A stretch of 50,811 bases of DNA from Alphaproteobacteria bacterium (GTDB lineage Bacteria; Pseudomonadota; Alphaproteobacteria; RF32; CAG-239): contig JAFUSH010000007.1 in the NCBI GenBank assembly GCA_017471705.1, forward strand, positions 1 to 50,811, in the 5' to 3' direction. Under the pieces are notes generated by a model. That model had not been told where the DNA came from and made no database searches. It worked only from the letters and a program-made list of their open reading frames with translations. The stretch's first letter is position 1, and the number at the start of each line of letters is the position of its first letter. The translations under genes were made by a program, and so were the position numbers. This document shows positions 15,792 to 24,661 of the stretch, piece by piece.

Positions 15792-16649
15792 TTAATCCTC
15801 TGTAATTTGGTAATTATCTTTACTCGAAAAAAGCTTTTTTAAAACCTCATTATTATGATAGTGACCGCTGTGAAAAGCCTCAACTTCCGCCAATAACCGA
15901 TACCCCGAAGTATACATATCACCTATACAATCCAGAGTTTTGTGATTAACGCATTCATTTTTAACTCTGAAGCCGCCTTCGTTTAATATGGTCTCACCGT
16001 CCAAAACCACAGCATTTTCCAAACTTCCGCCTTTTATCAAACCTATGGAACGTAAATAATCAACTTGGTATTTTTCACAAAAAGTACGCGACGGAGCTAT
16101 TTCTTTTTCAAAAATTTTTGCATCAATTCTGTCGGAAAATTCTTGATGTCCTACAATTTTTGACGGAAAATCTATAACAAAATTTATTTTCAATTCATCA
16201 CTCGGATAAAGCTTCACATAATTTCTCTTATCGTCAACAAACTCCACCGGTTTGATAACCTTAAGATATTTACGTCTGCCCCCTTGCTCAACCGTTTTTA
16301 CATTTTTCAATATATCATAAAAAATTTTTGCACTGCCATCCATAATCGGTACTTCCGGATTGCTTACCTCTATCAAAGCATTATCAATCCCCGCCGCGTA
16401 CAAAGCAGCCATTACGTGTTCAATTGTGCTGACAACCTGTCCCGAAGAATTTCCCAGACACGTGCAATTCCTCGTATCAACCACTGACGAATACAAAGCC
16501 GGAAAAACATTATTTTCTTTCATATCTGAGCGAACAAAAACAATGCCGTTATTTTCCGGCGCCGGATTAAATACCAATTTGCTTTCGCAACCGCTGTGCA
16601 AACCTATCCCTTTAATTTCAATCTTATTTTCAAAAGTTCTCTGTTGCAT
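15792..16649 (-). CDS. lpxC: UDP-3-O-acyl-N-acetylglucosamine deacetylase
   Basis: 285 aa. It carries out the committed, zinc-dependent step of lipid A synthesis in the cytosol. Zinc ligands are visible: His78 in VSTIEHVMAAL, and His236 and Asp240 in NHKTLDCIGD. The general acid/base His263 is in SGHYHNNEVL. The N-terminal QRTFENKIEIKGIGLHSG is the family start. An AGGGGA SD lies 6 nt before the ATG. Only 21 nt separate the ATG from the 3' end of rnpB on the same strand, so both probably share a transcript. bamD follows after 3 nt. Confidence 0.96.
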   Translation of the reverse strand: MQQRTFENKIEIKGIGLHSGCESKLVFNPAPENNGIVFVRSDMKENNVFPALYSSVVDTRNCTCLGNSSGQVVSTIEHVMAALYAAGIDNALIEVSNPEVPIMDGSAKIFYDILKNVKTVEQGGRRKYLKVIKPVEFVDDKRNYVKLYPSDELKINFVIDFPSKIVGHQEFSDRIDAKIFEKEIAPSRTFCEKYQVDYLRSIGLIKGGSLENAVVLDGETILNEGGFRVKNECVNHKTLDCIGDMYTSGYRLLAEVEAFHSGHYHNNEVLKKLFSSKDNYQITED

Positions 16650-16670
16650 ATTATCCCCTAAAAAATTTTT

Positions 16671-17080
16671 GAAGGCAATCTATAAGCCGAGTTCTGTACA
16701 CTATTTGCTTTATATCCGGCAAGCAGATACAAAGAGTTGTGCGATAGCTATTCATCTGCGCCAAGCGTCACCGCTTGACTGGTGCGACCCACCTCTGGAG
16801 AGGACCGGAAACAATCCTTATACTTAATCAAGAATTAAGCCTCCTAATTTGGTCTTACATCAGGTAGGGTTTACCTTGCCGCGAACATTACTGCCCGCGC
16901 GGTGAGCTCTTGCCTCGCCTTTTCAACCTTACCGAAATTCAAATCTCGGCGGTAATTTTCTGCGGCACTTTCCCGTGGATTTCTCCAGCCAGACGTTATC
17001 TGGTACCTTGTTTCCGTGAAGCCCGGACTTTCCTCATTAACGGATTTTACTTTCCGCAACGCAGCTATCCGACTGCCTTC
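16671..17080 (-). ncRNA. rnpB: RNase P RNA, type A
   Basis: About 410 nt. The closing P1 stem is clear: GAAGGCAGTC at the 5' end (17080-17071) pairs with GATTGCCTTC at the 3' end (16680-16671). Conserved blocks are present: GAGGAAAGTCCGGGCTTCA near the 5' end, GTGCCGCAGAAAA in the middle, GGTAAACCCTACC, and CAGAACTCGGCTTATAG near the 3' end. It forms the catalytic core that matures tRNA 5' ends. A TTGATT-N17-TACTTT promoter ends 6 nt before the 5' end. No clear independent terminator separates it from lpxC. Confidence 0.96.
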
Positions 17081-17086
17081 GCATTC

Positions 17087-17115
17087 AAAGTAAACTCATT
17101 TTTACATAAAATCAA
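17087..17115 (-). promoter_or_regulatory. Promoter of rnpB (and probably the lpxC cluster)
   Basis: On the minus strand, TTGATT (17115-17110), 17 bp, TACTTT (17092-17087). Six nt then lead to the G that opens P1, an ideal start-site distance. Confidence 0.7.
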
Positions 17116-17208
17116 CGTTTTTTAAGCATTTTAACAACTTTTAATTAAATCTTAAGCATTATAAGCTAACTTACGCATATAACAACTATTCAAAAAAGGA
17201 GTGGACAT

Positions 17209-17823
17209 ATGAAAAAATTGTTATTAAGTGCTTCGGCTCTCGTATTGGGTATGACGTTTGCAAATACTGCCGATGCTGATTGTAACGGTATCTACTTGGG
17301 AGTTAGAGGCGGTATTATCGATTACAACTATTCCAAGAGTTCAGGCACGAATTTGAAACAGCTCGATAAGAAAAAATTGATGCTGGCCGGTGCAATCGGC
17401 TATCGTTATAACTATTGGCGTACCGAACTTGAATATGTTTGGCGTGACAAAAATAAGTGGAATAAATCTACCGGTACCGGCGGCGGTTCTAAATTGTCTT
17501 TTGCATCCTATTCTTATATGTGGAACAACTATATTGACTTTGCTCCGTATCACTGGCTGTCTCCGTATGCCGGAGTTGGTTTAGGCTGGACAAAGATGAA
17601 ATTTAATTCTACCAGCTACAATGCTTTCGGCAGTTGGGATGATAATGCTTGGTTCAATCATACACCTACCAAATTCACTTGGACATTGGGCGGCGGTTTA
17701 ACCGTTAAAGTTACCAATCGTTTCAATGTTGACGCAGGCTACCGTTACTATGATATGGGTTCCATTCATAAAATGGATGTTCACGCCCACGAAATTTACG
17801 GCGGCTTACGTTACGTATTCTAA
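17209..17823 (+). CDS. Outer-membrane beta-barrel protein (opacity/porin-like)
   Basis: 204 aa. The signal peptide MKKLLLSASALVLGMTFANTADA is cleaved near residue 23. The mature part alternates aromatic and polar strands (AIGYRYNYWRTELEYVW, WLSPYAGVGLGW, TWTLGGGLTVKV, DAGYRYYDMG) and ends in ...YGGLRYVF, the C-terminal Phe signal read by the BAM complex. It is an eight-strand OmpA/Opa-type barrel by length. An AAGGAG SD lies 7 nt before the ATG. It is transcribed divergently from rnpB and ends at the 17840-17868 terminator. The role is unknown beyond surface exposure. Confidence 0.88.
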   Translation: MKKLLLSASALVLGMTFANTADADCNGIYLGVRGGIIDYNYSKSSGTNLKQLDKKKLMLAGAIGYRYNYWRTELEYVWRDKNKWNKSTGTGGGSKLSFASYSYMWNNYIDFAPYHWLSPYAGVGLGWTKMKFNSTSYNAFGSWDDNAWFNHTPTKFTWTLGGGLTVKVTNRFNVDAGYRYYDMGSIHKMDVHAHEIYGGLRYVF

Positions 17824-17839
17824 TTATGTTTAACCAAAT

Positions 17840-17868
17840 AAAAAGCCGCTAAACCATAGCGGCTTTTT
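17840..17868 (+). terminator. Terminator after the barrel gene
   Basis: AAAAAGCCGCTA and TAGCGGCTTTTT form a perfect stem around AACCA. Confidence 0.9.
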
Positions 17869-17890
17869 CTGTTCAAAAGGAGAATTCATA

Positions 17891-19234
17891 ATGGCAGGTA
17901 AACTTTTCGGAACCGACGGTATCAGAGGGATAGCCAATACATATCCGCTGACTGTTGAATTCTGTACCAAATTGGCAATGGTTTTAAGCCGACAAATCTG
18001 CACATCTCAAAAAGCAGTTCTGATTGCTCGGGATACACGCATATCCGGACAAATGTTATTTAATGCCTTATCCGCAGGATTTCTTTCGCAAGGGATTAAA
18101 ATTTTTGATGCGGGAATTATTCCTACTCCTCTATGCACAACTCTAACTCCGAAATACAACGTTGATATGAGTATTATGATTACCGCTTCGCATAACCCTT
18201 ATCGCGATAACGGATTGAAACTTATTAATGCTGCCGGAGATAAATTTTCCGATGAGCAAACAAATTTAATTGAAAAACTTATGGCAGAACCTTTTGCCGA
18301 TAATGATAATCAGCAGGATATCGGTGAGATTGTTGCCATAAATTCCCCTGAAGCGGAATACAGCGCAAAAATCAAGAAAATTGCCCCGCAAAATGCCTTA
18401 AAAGGTATGAAGATTGTGTTGGACGCCGCTAACGGCAGCTTTTCTAAAATACTGGCGCCGGCTTTTGAATATTTGGGAGCGCAAATTATTTCGCTTGCCG
18501 ATAAGCCTGACGGTAAAAATATCAATGAAAATTGCGGTTCTCAACATACGGAAAATCTTTCGCAATCCGTTATTGATAATCGTTTTGATATGGGAATTGC
18601 CGTAGACGGCGACGGTGACCGCATAATTATTTGCGATGAAAACGGCAAACGTTTGGATGGAGATCAGATTATCGCTTATTTGGCAACCTACCTGAAGAAT
18701 CACAATTTGCTTAAAGGTGATGCGGTTGTTTCCACCGTTTATTCAAATTTAGGATTGGGTAAATATATCCGTTCACTCGGTATATCGCATTATGCCTCTG
18801 CCGTAGGTGAACGCTATGTTATCGAAAAAATGCGAGAAGTCGGCTCTAACCTTGGCGGTGAAGAATCCGGACATATGGTTTTAAGTGATTATGCCAAAAC
18901 AGGAGATGCACTTTATGCCGCAATTATCGTCAGCTTAGGTATCAAGGAAAGCTCCCAAAAAGTCAGTGAAATTTTTCCGGTTTTTAAGCCTTTTCCTTGT
19001 GAAAGCCGCAATCTGCGTTTTGACAACAAAGAAACAATAGAAAAAATAATGTCGGCAACTCAAGTAAAAGATACAATTTCACAAATATCTGAACGCCTCA
19101 AAGGACACGGCGTAATTTTAGTCAGAAAATCCGGAACGGAACCGGTTATTCGTCTTAAAATAGAAGATGAAAATGAACAAACGGCAAGTTCGGAAATGGC
19201 TTTGCTTGAAGAATGCATAAAAAAAATAAGTTAA
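17891..19234 (+). CDS. glmM: Phosphoglucosamine mutase
   Basis: 447 aa, normal length. It interconverts glucosamine-6-phosphate and glucosamine-1-phosphate for UDP-GlcNAc, feeding peptidoglycan and, through LpxC, lipid A. Visible motifs are the N-terminal KLFGTDGIRGIAN, the phosphoserine loop TASHNPYRDNG (Ser100), the metal loop DGDGDR (about 238-243), the sugar loop GEESGH and the C-terminal phosphate site RKSGTEPVIR. An AAGGAG SD lies 8 nt from the ATG. It has its own terminator downstream. Confidence 0.97.
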   Translation: MAGKLFGTDGIRGIANTYPLTVEFCTKLAMVLSRQICTSQKAVLIARDTRISGQMLFNALSAGFLSQGIKIFDAGIIPTPLCTTLTPKYNVDMSIMITASHNPYRDNGLKLINAAGDKFSDEQTNLIEKLMAEPFADNDNQQDIGEIVAINSPEAEYSAKIKKIAPQNALKGMKIVLDAANGSFSKILAPAFEYLGAQIISLADKPDGKNINENCGSQHTENLSQSVIDNRFDMGIAVDGDGDRIIICDENGKRLDGDQIIAYLATYLKNHNLLKGDAVVSTVYSNLGLGKYIRSLGISHYASAVGERYVIEKMREVGSNLGGEESGHMVLSDYAKTGDALYAAIIVSLGIKESSQKVSEIFPVFKPFPCESRNLRFDNKETIEKIMSATQVKDTISQISERLKGHGVILVRKSGTEPVIRLKIEDENEQTASSEMALLEECIKKIS

Positions 19235-19252
19235 TTACGCATAAATTTTTTA

Positions 19253-19287
19253 TAAGCGGATTATATCAGATAATCCGCTTATTTTTT
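19253..19287 (+). terminator. Terminator of glmM
   Basis: TAAGCGGATTAT (19253-19264) pairs with ATAATCCGCTTA (19270-19281), followed by a T-run. Confidence 0.9.
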
Positions 19288-19354
19288 TACTGTTCCGTAT
19301 TTAGTTTACAAGCTCTGAAATTTATGATACAATACCTGAAAGGTGAGGTGTGAA

Positions 19355-19744
19355 ATGATTACGAATTTAATAAAATACATCTTTTTCACATTGCTTCTAA
19401 ACCCGATGATATTAGTCGGAATCGCGGTTGGTGCATATATTATGCGTCATTACAATTTCAACAATATTCAACTTATTATCTATAACAAGAATCTGATATT
19501 TCTCGTTCTGTCATCGGCTTTTTTATACGCCGTATTATTTACTCACGTATATTACATTAATTCAACCCGCATAAATTGGCAGGCAACGCTCGGCAAGATA
19601 TTTTCACACATTATCACTGTTTTCATTTCAGCAGTTATAACTTGCACCATTATATTCATTGTAAGTCACGCCACAAACGGCAAGATAGATTCATACCTGC
19701 GTAACAGACGCCCGAAAACTACCGTAAGTTCAACCAGAAATTAA
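19355..19744 (+). CDS. Small hypothetical membrane protein
   Basis: 129 aa from ATG 19355. The preferred start has GAGGTG about 4-5 nt upstream; a GTG at 19343 would add four residues. It has three hydrophobic segments at about residues 5-25, 43-64 and 81-103. A short polar tail (NRRPKTTVSSTRN) follows. No family recognised. It converges on der, with only 4 nt between the stops and no clear terminator between them. Confidence 0.6.
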   Translation: MITNLIKYIFFTLLLNPMILVGIAVGAYIMRHYNFNNIQLIIYNKNLIFLVLSSAFLYAVLFTHVYYINSTRINWQATLGKIFSHIITVFISAVITCTIIFIVSHATNGKIDSYLRNRRPKTTVSSTRN

Positions 19745-19748
19745 TGTA

Positions 19749-21137
19749 TTACTTGTCTTTATCCGCATACGGATTGTTAGCTTTGCGCACAGTCACGCGT
19801 AAAGGAATCCCTCCCATATTAAAAGTAGCACGCAGACTGTTTACCAAATAACGCAGATAAGATTCCGGCAAACCTTCCGGATTGCTGGAAAAAATATAAA
19901 ATGACGGCGGACGGGTTTTCGCCTGAGTAATATATTTCAACTTGATGCGTCTTTTGTTTTTCCCGAGCGGTGCCGGATTTTGCTCCTGCACATCTGCAAA
20001 CCACTTATTAAGCGGAGCGGTAGGAACACGCATATTCCAGCGATTATAAACTTTTAACAACGCACTCATCAGCTTATCCAAACCTTCTTTTTTAAGTGCC
20101 GATATGGTAACTGTAGGAACTCCTGCGGCTTGCGTTAAAGAAGTTTCCAATTTATAATTAAGCTTATCCAAAGTTTCCTTACGCTTGGCTATATCCCATT
20201 TATTCACGGCTATGACCAAAGCTCTGCCTTCATCAAGAATGTTGCGGGCAATAGTCAAATCCTGCTTATCTAAAACGGCATCGGCATCCAATACTAATAC
20301 AACCACTTGTGCCATATTAGCCGCATATTTGGTACTTTCTACCGACATTTTTTCCAACGAATTTACCACTTTAGCCTGACGACGCAAACCGGCAGTATCA
20401 ACTAAATTGAATTTCTGTCCTTTCCACGTCCATTCAGTTGTAATAGCGTCCCTCGTCATACCGGCTTCCGGTCCGGTCAGCATTCTTTCATCACCCAAGA
20501 GAGCATTAACCAGCGTAGATTTACCGACATTAGGACGCCCCACAAAAGCCACTTGTATCGGCTTATTATCTTTCACCGGAACAAAATCTTCCGGAATTTC
20601 CCCGATAACCGTGCTTTGCGGTTCGCTTGCTTCTTTTTCTTTTTTGGCATCATCAAGCTTCATCAATTGAACATAGAGTTCATCAAAACCTATGGTATGC
20701 TCTGCCGAAAAAGCTATCGGCTCGCCTAACCCGAGTTTATAAGCCTCACCTATTCCGTTTTCCTGCTGTCTGCCCTCACACTTGTTAGCAAGTAAAATCA
20801 CCGGTTTATGTGTTTTGCGTACTAAGTCGGCAAAAAATTCATCATACGGTTGCAAACCGGCTCTGGCATCAAACAAAAACAAACATACATCGGCATCATT
20901 TATGGCCATCTGCGTTTGCTTCCACATTCTGCTTTCCATATTATCTTCGGTAGAATACTCATATCCGGCAGTATCTATGACTTCCAAATCTATATCTTTA
21001 AATTTTGTTTTTGCCATTTTACGATCACGCGTAACCCCAGGCAAATCGTGTACCAAGGCCAACTTTTTACCGACCAAACGATTAAACAATGTCGATTTAC
21101 CGACATTGGGACGCCCGATAATAGCAATTGAAAGCAC
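19749..21137 (-). CDS. der: Ribosome biogenesis GTPase Der (EngA)
   Basis: 462 aa. Two tandem GTPase domains: G1 GRPNVGKSTLFNRL (about 7-20), DTAGYE and NKCE in the first; GRPNVGKSTLVNALL, DTAGLRR and NKWD in the second. A KH-like C-terminal domain follows (KYITQAKTRPPSFYIFSSNP, SYLRYLVNSLRATFNMGGIP). It is needed for 50S assembly. The start is GTG with an AAAGGAG SD 6-7 nt upstream; MLSIAIIGRPNVGKS begins directly in G1 as in relatives. It is downstream of bamB with 15 nt between. Confidence 0.97.
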   Translation of the reverse strand: MLSIAIIGRPNVGKSTLFNRLVGKKLALVHDLPGVTRDRKMAKTKFKDIDLEVIDTAGYEYSTEDNMESRMWKQTQMAINDADVCLFLFDARAGLQPYDEFFADLVRKTHKPVILLANKCEGRQQENGIGEAYKLGLGEPIAFSAEHTIGFDELYVQLMKLDDAKKEKEASEPQSTVIGEIPEDFVPVKDNKPIQVAFVGRPNVGKSTLVNALLGDERMLTGPEAGMTRDAITTEWTWKGQKFNLVDTAGLRRQAKVVNSLEKMSVESTKYAANMAQVVVLVLDADAVLDKQDLTIARNILDEGRALVIAVNKWDIAKRKETLDKLNYKLETSLTQAAGVPTVTISALKKEGLDKLMSALLKVYNRWNMRVPTAPLNKWFADVQEQNPAPLGKNKRRIKLKYITQAKTRPPSFYIFSSNPEGLPESYLRYLVNSLRATFNMGGIPLRVTVRKANNPYADKDK

Positions 21138-21152
21138 TCTATTCTCCTTTTT

Positions 21153-22469
21153 TTATTTGTATACAAGCAACTTTGCTTTTGCCGTAGTAAATACAACATA
21201 TCCTTCGGCAATTACCGGTGCCGAGTTCAAATCCACATCCAAATCTATCATATTGATTTTGCTTCCGTTTTGCGGATTATATACAAGTATTCTGCCGTTT
21301 GAAAGCGTTAAAAACAATTGATTATCTATCAAAATCGGACTGAAAGGCGTAACTTCACTAGCCTTACCGCCCAACTCAATTGAGGTTGACCATAAAATAT
21401 CGCCATTCGTCTTATTTATCGCCAATAAATCATTATCATTACTTACAACAAACAACGTATTTCCGGACAACAACGGAGTACTGATTCCGCCGATTTCTTT
21501 TTCCCATAAACGATTACCGCTGCGAACATCCAATGCCGCCAAAACATCGGCATTTCCCAAAACATATACCGTTTCTCCTTCCACCACAGGCGATGCCTTA
21601 ACTGAATGCAAAAACGTTGAAGAATATGCCTGACGATTGGAAACCGCATTATCTGTCCATAAAGGCGTACCCAATGACGCATTAAATGCTTGGATTTCTC
21701 CGCCGGAAAAACCGCTGATAACAACGTCTAACAGAGGACAATACGCAGCTGAAGCACCTCCTACAACCGTAGTACTTTCCATTGCAATGTCATAATCCCA
21801 TAAAATTTCGCCGCTTTTAATATCAAGTGCAAAAAATTTGTTGTCTGCGCTCTGAACAAATACTTTGTCTTTTGCAATAACCGGAGCGATTCTGAACGGA
21901 GTTTTCAAACTGTTTTCCCATACTTTTGCGCCATCTTTGGCTTTAACCGCTACAACCGAACCGAAACCGGTGGTAATATAAATATTTTTTCCGTCGGTTG
22001 CCAAACCGGCGCCTTTCAAAGCAGTATCGGATATATTGGAATTTTCGGCAATCAACTCCATACGCCATATATTCTCTCCGTCATTTATATTGTACGCGCT
22101 GAGTACGCCTTCGGCATCTAAAGCGTAAATCTTTCCGCCGTTAATCAAAGGTTTTGCCAACAACATTTCGCGCTTGGAGCGACCTTTTCCGAAACCGGAA
22201 CTCCATTGTTTTTCAAAATTTGCTTTCATTTTTGCGTGCGGTATAATATGCTGAGCATTATTATCATTTTGCCACCATTCCGAACTTACTTTAGCCTCGG
22301 AAATTTTGACCAAATCAGCACCGTTTGCCACATCAGGTTTAATGCTTGCCGCCTGCTCCAGAACTGATATTCTTTTTCCCTGCGGAATATCTTTATCTGA
22401 AGAGCAAGCCCCAACCATCAGCAACAAAACTACACATCCGGTCACCGTCAAAAAATTATGTTTCAACAT
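21153..22469 (-). CDS. bamB: Outer membrane assembly lipoprotein BamB
   Basis: 438 aa. A signal peptide with lipobox MVGAC (Cys22) gives a periplasmic lipoprotein. The rest is a PQQ/WD-like beta-propeller of repeated blades with GxxLW patterns (INDGENIWRMELIAEN, AKDGAKVWENSLKTPF, IKSGEILWDYDIAM, VRSGNRLWEKEIGG, KTNGDILWSTSIELGG). It scaffolds BamA with BamD, which lies elsewhere in this window. The yfgM-bamB-der order is conserved in proteobacteria, supporting both names. Confidence 0.93.
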   Translation of the reverse strand: MLKHNFLTVTGCVVLLLMVGACSSDKDIPQGKRISVLEQAASIKPDVANGADLVKISEAKVSSEWWQNDNNAQHIIPHAKMKANFEKQWSSGFGKGRSKREMLLAKPLINGGKIYALDAEGVLSAYNINDGENIWRMELIAENSNISDTALKGAGLATDGKNIYITTGFGSVVAVKAKDGAKVWENSLKTPFRIAPVIAKDKVFVQSADNKFFALDIKSGEILWDYDIAMESTTVVGGASAAYCPLLDVVISGFSGGEIQAFNASLGTPLWTDNAVSNRQAYSSTFLHSVKASPVVEGETVYVLGNADVLAALDVRSGNRLWEKEIGGISTPLLSGNTLFVVSNDNDLLAINKTNGDILWSTSIELGGKASEVTPFSPILIDNQLFLTLSNGRILVYNPQNGSKINMIDLDVDLNSAPVIAEGYVVFTTAKAKLLVYK

Positions 22470-22491
22470 ATCAACCTCTTTTATATATCTC

Positions 22492-23250
22492 TTACATATC
22501 GCTTATGGATGAAAGCATATCTTGAACTTTAATTTTAAAGCTATCCGGTAAGTCCTCAATTTTTAAGATATTTTCATAAATAGTGCGAGCTGTTGCAATA
22601 TCTCCGTTTTTAATGGCTGACATTGCCAACAAATCCTGAACCATCGGCGTCCAAGAAGTATTTTCGGCAACCAACGGCTGCAACAGTTGTTCGAAAGAAG
22701 CTCTGTCCATTGTATCCAACTTATAAGTTGCCAATTTTATCAATGCAATATGCTGAACTTCACTGTTTACCTGCTTATCATTAACTATACCTTCCAAAGC
22801 GGTCAATGCCTCTTCGATTTTGTCTTGATTTAATAAAACATTAGCAATCTGCAATCTGGCAAAATCGCTGAAAATTCCCTGATTTTTCTGAGAAACCTGT
22901 TGCAATGCCGCAATTGTTGCATCAGGGTTTTCGGCCTGAAATTGCGCCGCTGCCATATATTCCTCGGTATGACGTTGATTTTGTGCCACTTTCCAATTTT
23001 TAATCTGATCAAAAGAAATGGCAGCGGATACAGCCAACACCACGAAAGCAATGATAAGCAACCCGTATCTGTTCCATAAAACTTTCAAATTATCGTTTTT
23101 CACATCTTCGTCAACTTCTTGAATAAATGCGTCGGTCAAATCCGGATTAATATTCGACAAATCTTTCTTAGCACGTGTTTTAATCGGTGCTGTCTGTTTA
23201 TTTTCAATATTTTTAGGTTCTGAAGTTTTTTTCTTAACTGTTTTAGCCAT
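22492..23250 (-). CDS. YfgM-like TPR membrane protein
   Basis: 252 aa from ATG 23250; an AAGGG SD fits this start better than a GTG three codons earlier. The N-terminal 45 residues are basic and polar (KKKTSEPKNIENKQ...). One membrane helix follows at about 63-80 (YGLLIIAFVVLAVSAAISF), then a periplasmic TPR-like helical domain. This is the YfgM layout, an ancillary SecYEG/periplasmic chaperone-linked protein. Its place directly upstream of bamB and der agrees. The longer basic N-terminus is lineage-specific. Confidence 0.85.
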   Translation of the reverse strand: MAKTVKKKTSEPKNIENKQTAPIKTRAKKDLSNINPDLTDAFIQEVDEDVKNDNLKVLWNRYGLLIIAFVVLAVSAAISFDQIKNWKVAQNQRHTEEYMAAAQFQAENPDATIAALQQVSQKNQGIFSDFARLQIANVLLNQDKIEEALTALEGIVNDKQVNSEVQHIALIKLATYKLDTMDRASFEQLLQPLVAENTSWTPMVQDLLAMSAIKNGDIATARTIYENILKIEDLPDSFKIKVQDMLSSISDM

Positions 23251-23340
23251 TTTATTCACCCTTTTAATAGATTAAAATTTCGTCTTTACTATCCCTTATC
23301 AAAAAACTGTCATTAAAGCAAATATTTTTTTAATTTCATC

Positions 23341-24525
23341 CTATTTCACGATTTCTCTGATAAGACACCCCCTTATCCAGCGCAAATCTTCAATCGGCAT
23401 ATTTTTCCCGAAAATCATACTTTTATTATGCGATATTACCGATAAGTAGTACCTGTCTGTGAGCGGATTATGACCTATATCTATGGATTCTATTTCATCT
23501 TTCGGCATAAATTCTATATCCATCCGTAAAAACGTCAGATTATGCCCTAAAATAAGGTCGTGTTTATTAATAATCAATACGTCTTTGCAAAAAATACTTA
23601 TGAGCGAGAATATTATCACCAGCATTCCCACACCCAAAGCACAGACGAACCATCCAAATCCGATATATTGTAAAACCACCTGATAATTAACGCCTGCATA
23701 CATCATTAACGAACCCAAAATAAGAATTCCCAAGAGCGATAATATTGTATAAGCATCAAAGAAAAGTCTCTTTTCTTTCAAAATAACCCTATCCGATTTT
23801 ACCTTATATTTCAATGATGCAGGAGCATTCTTTTCTTCATCATAAACCGCGTCCAATTGCCAGCGCTTTGACATCACTTTCAAAGTCTTATCCAGTTCAT
23901 TATGATTACGCGAAACCAAACCGTGATCGGTCATAAACAAAGCCGGCATTTTCAATTTTTCCGAATAATATTCCCATATTTCGCGAATATTTTCTCCGCT
24001 GGTGGAAATATAGAGCGGAACCCTCTTATTTTTTTCTTTGTGATATAATTCTATAATGTAGCGATTTCTGTTAATAAGCCCGAATTGATAATATTCCACT
24101 TTAAGCAACACACCCAAGTATTTGTATAAGGACTCCGTTTCAACTTTCTCTTCGCCGAACAAAGGTTTATGCGTTATTCTTATGTTATCTCCGTCAAAAA
24201 ATATGGTTTTGCGCCTTAATAACGCCGCAACGGATAAAAATACTATCAACAAACCGAATAACAAAATAAAACTGTCAAAAGAGTATCTGAACCAAAACAC
24301 TTCCTTTTCGGTCATCTGCGACGGCATACTGAAATCATAACTTTCATCGCTCAAATCCATAAAATAATACACTAACTCGAAAAGCCCGAGCGCAACAAAA
24401 AGCAAACCAGAAAAAATTCCGCAAATCGAAATCTTGGCAGAAATCTTATCGGTATATATAGCCGGCAATTTTTCTATATCAAACTTAAATTTATAGCTGT
24501 AATGATCCGGAGCAACAAATCCCAT
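23341..24525 (-). CDS. Hypothetical membrane protein with PH-like cytosolic parts
   Basis: 394 aa with four membrane helices in two pairs: about residues 33-54 and 84-105, then about 260-280 and 290-312. Each pair is followed by a polar beta-rich domain (FFDGDNIRITHKPLFGEEKV after the first, IINKHDLILGHNLTFLRM after the second). That suggests two copies of a TM-hairpin plus PH-like unit, as in bPH2-type proteins; this is an inference from strand pattern. A good AAGGAG SD lies 5 nt before the ATG. It lies upstream of yfgM on the same strand with 90 bp between. Function unknown. Confidence 0.7.
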   Translation of the reverse strand: MGFVAPDHYSYKFKFDIEKLPAIYTDKISAKISICGIFSGLLFVALGLFELVYYFMDLSDESYDFSMPSQMTEKEVFWFRYSFDSFILLFGLLIVFLSVAALLRRKTIFFDGDNIRITHKPLFGEEKVETESLYKYLGVLLKVEYYQFGLINRNRYIIELYHKEKNKRVPLYISTSGENIREIWEYYSEKLKMPALFMTDHGLVSRNHNELDKTLKVMSKRWQLDAVYDEEKNAPASLKYKVKSDRVILKEKRLFFDAYTILSLLGILILGSLMMYAGVNYQVVLQYIGFGWFVCALGVGMLVIIFSLISIFCKDVLIINKHDLILGHNLTFLRMDIEFMPKDEIESIDIGHNPLTDRYYLSVISHNKSMIFGKNMPIEDLRWIRGCLIREIVK

Positions 24526-24661
24526 TTCACTCTCCTTAAACTAAATGAACGAGTGTATTTTACACTTATAAAAAAATTTTTCCACTAATTTTTTAAATAA
24601 TGTTTGTTTTTATTCTATTTAAGTATAGTATAAAGTAAAATTGATTTAATATGGTGAGATT

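Noticed and set aside
16871-17059. Minus-strand 62-codon ORF inside rnpB
   Set aside because: It lies wholly in the RNase P RNA catalytic core, whose conserved blocks explain the sequence.
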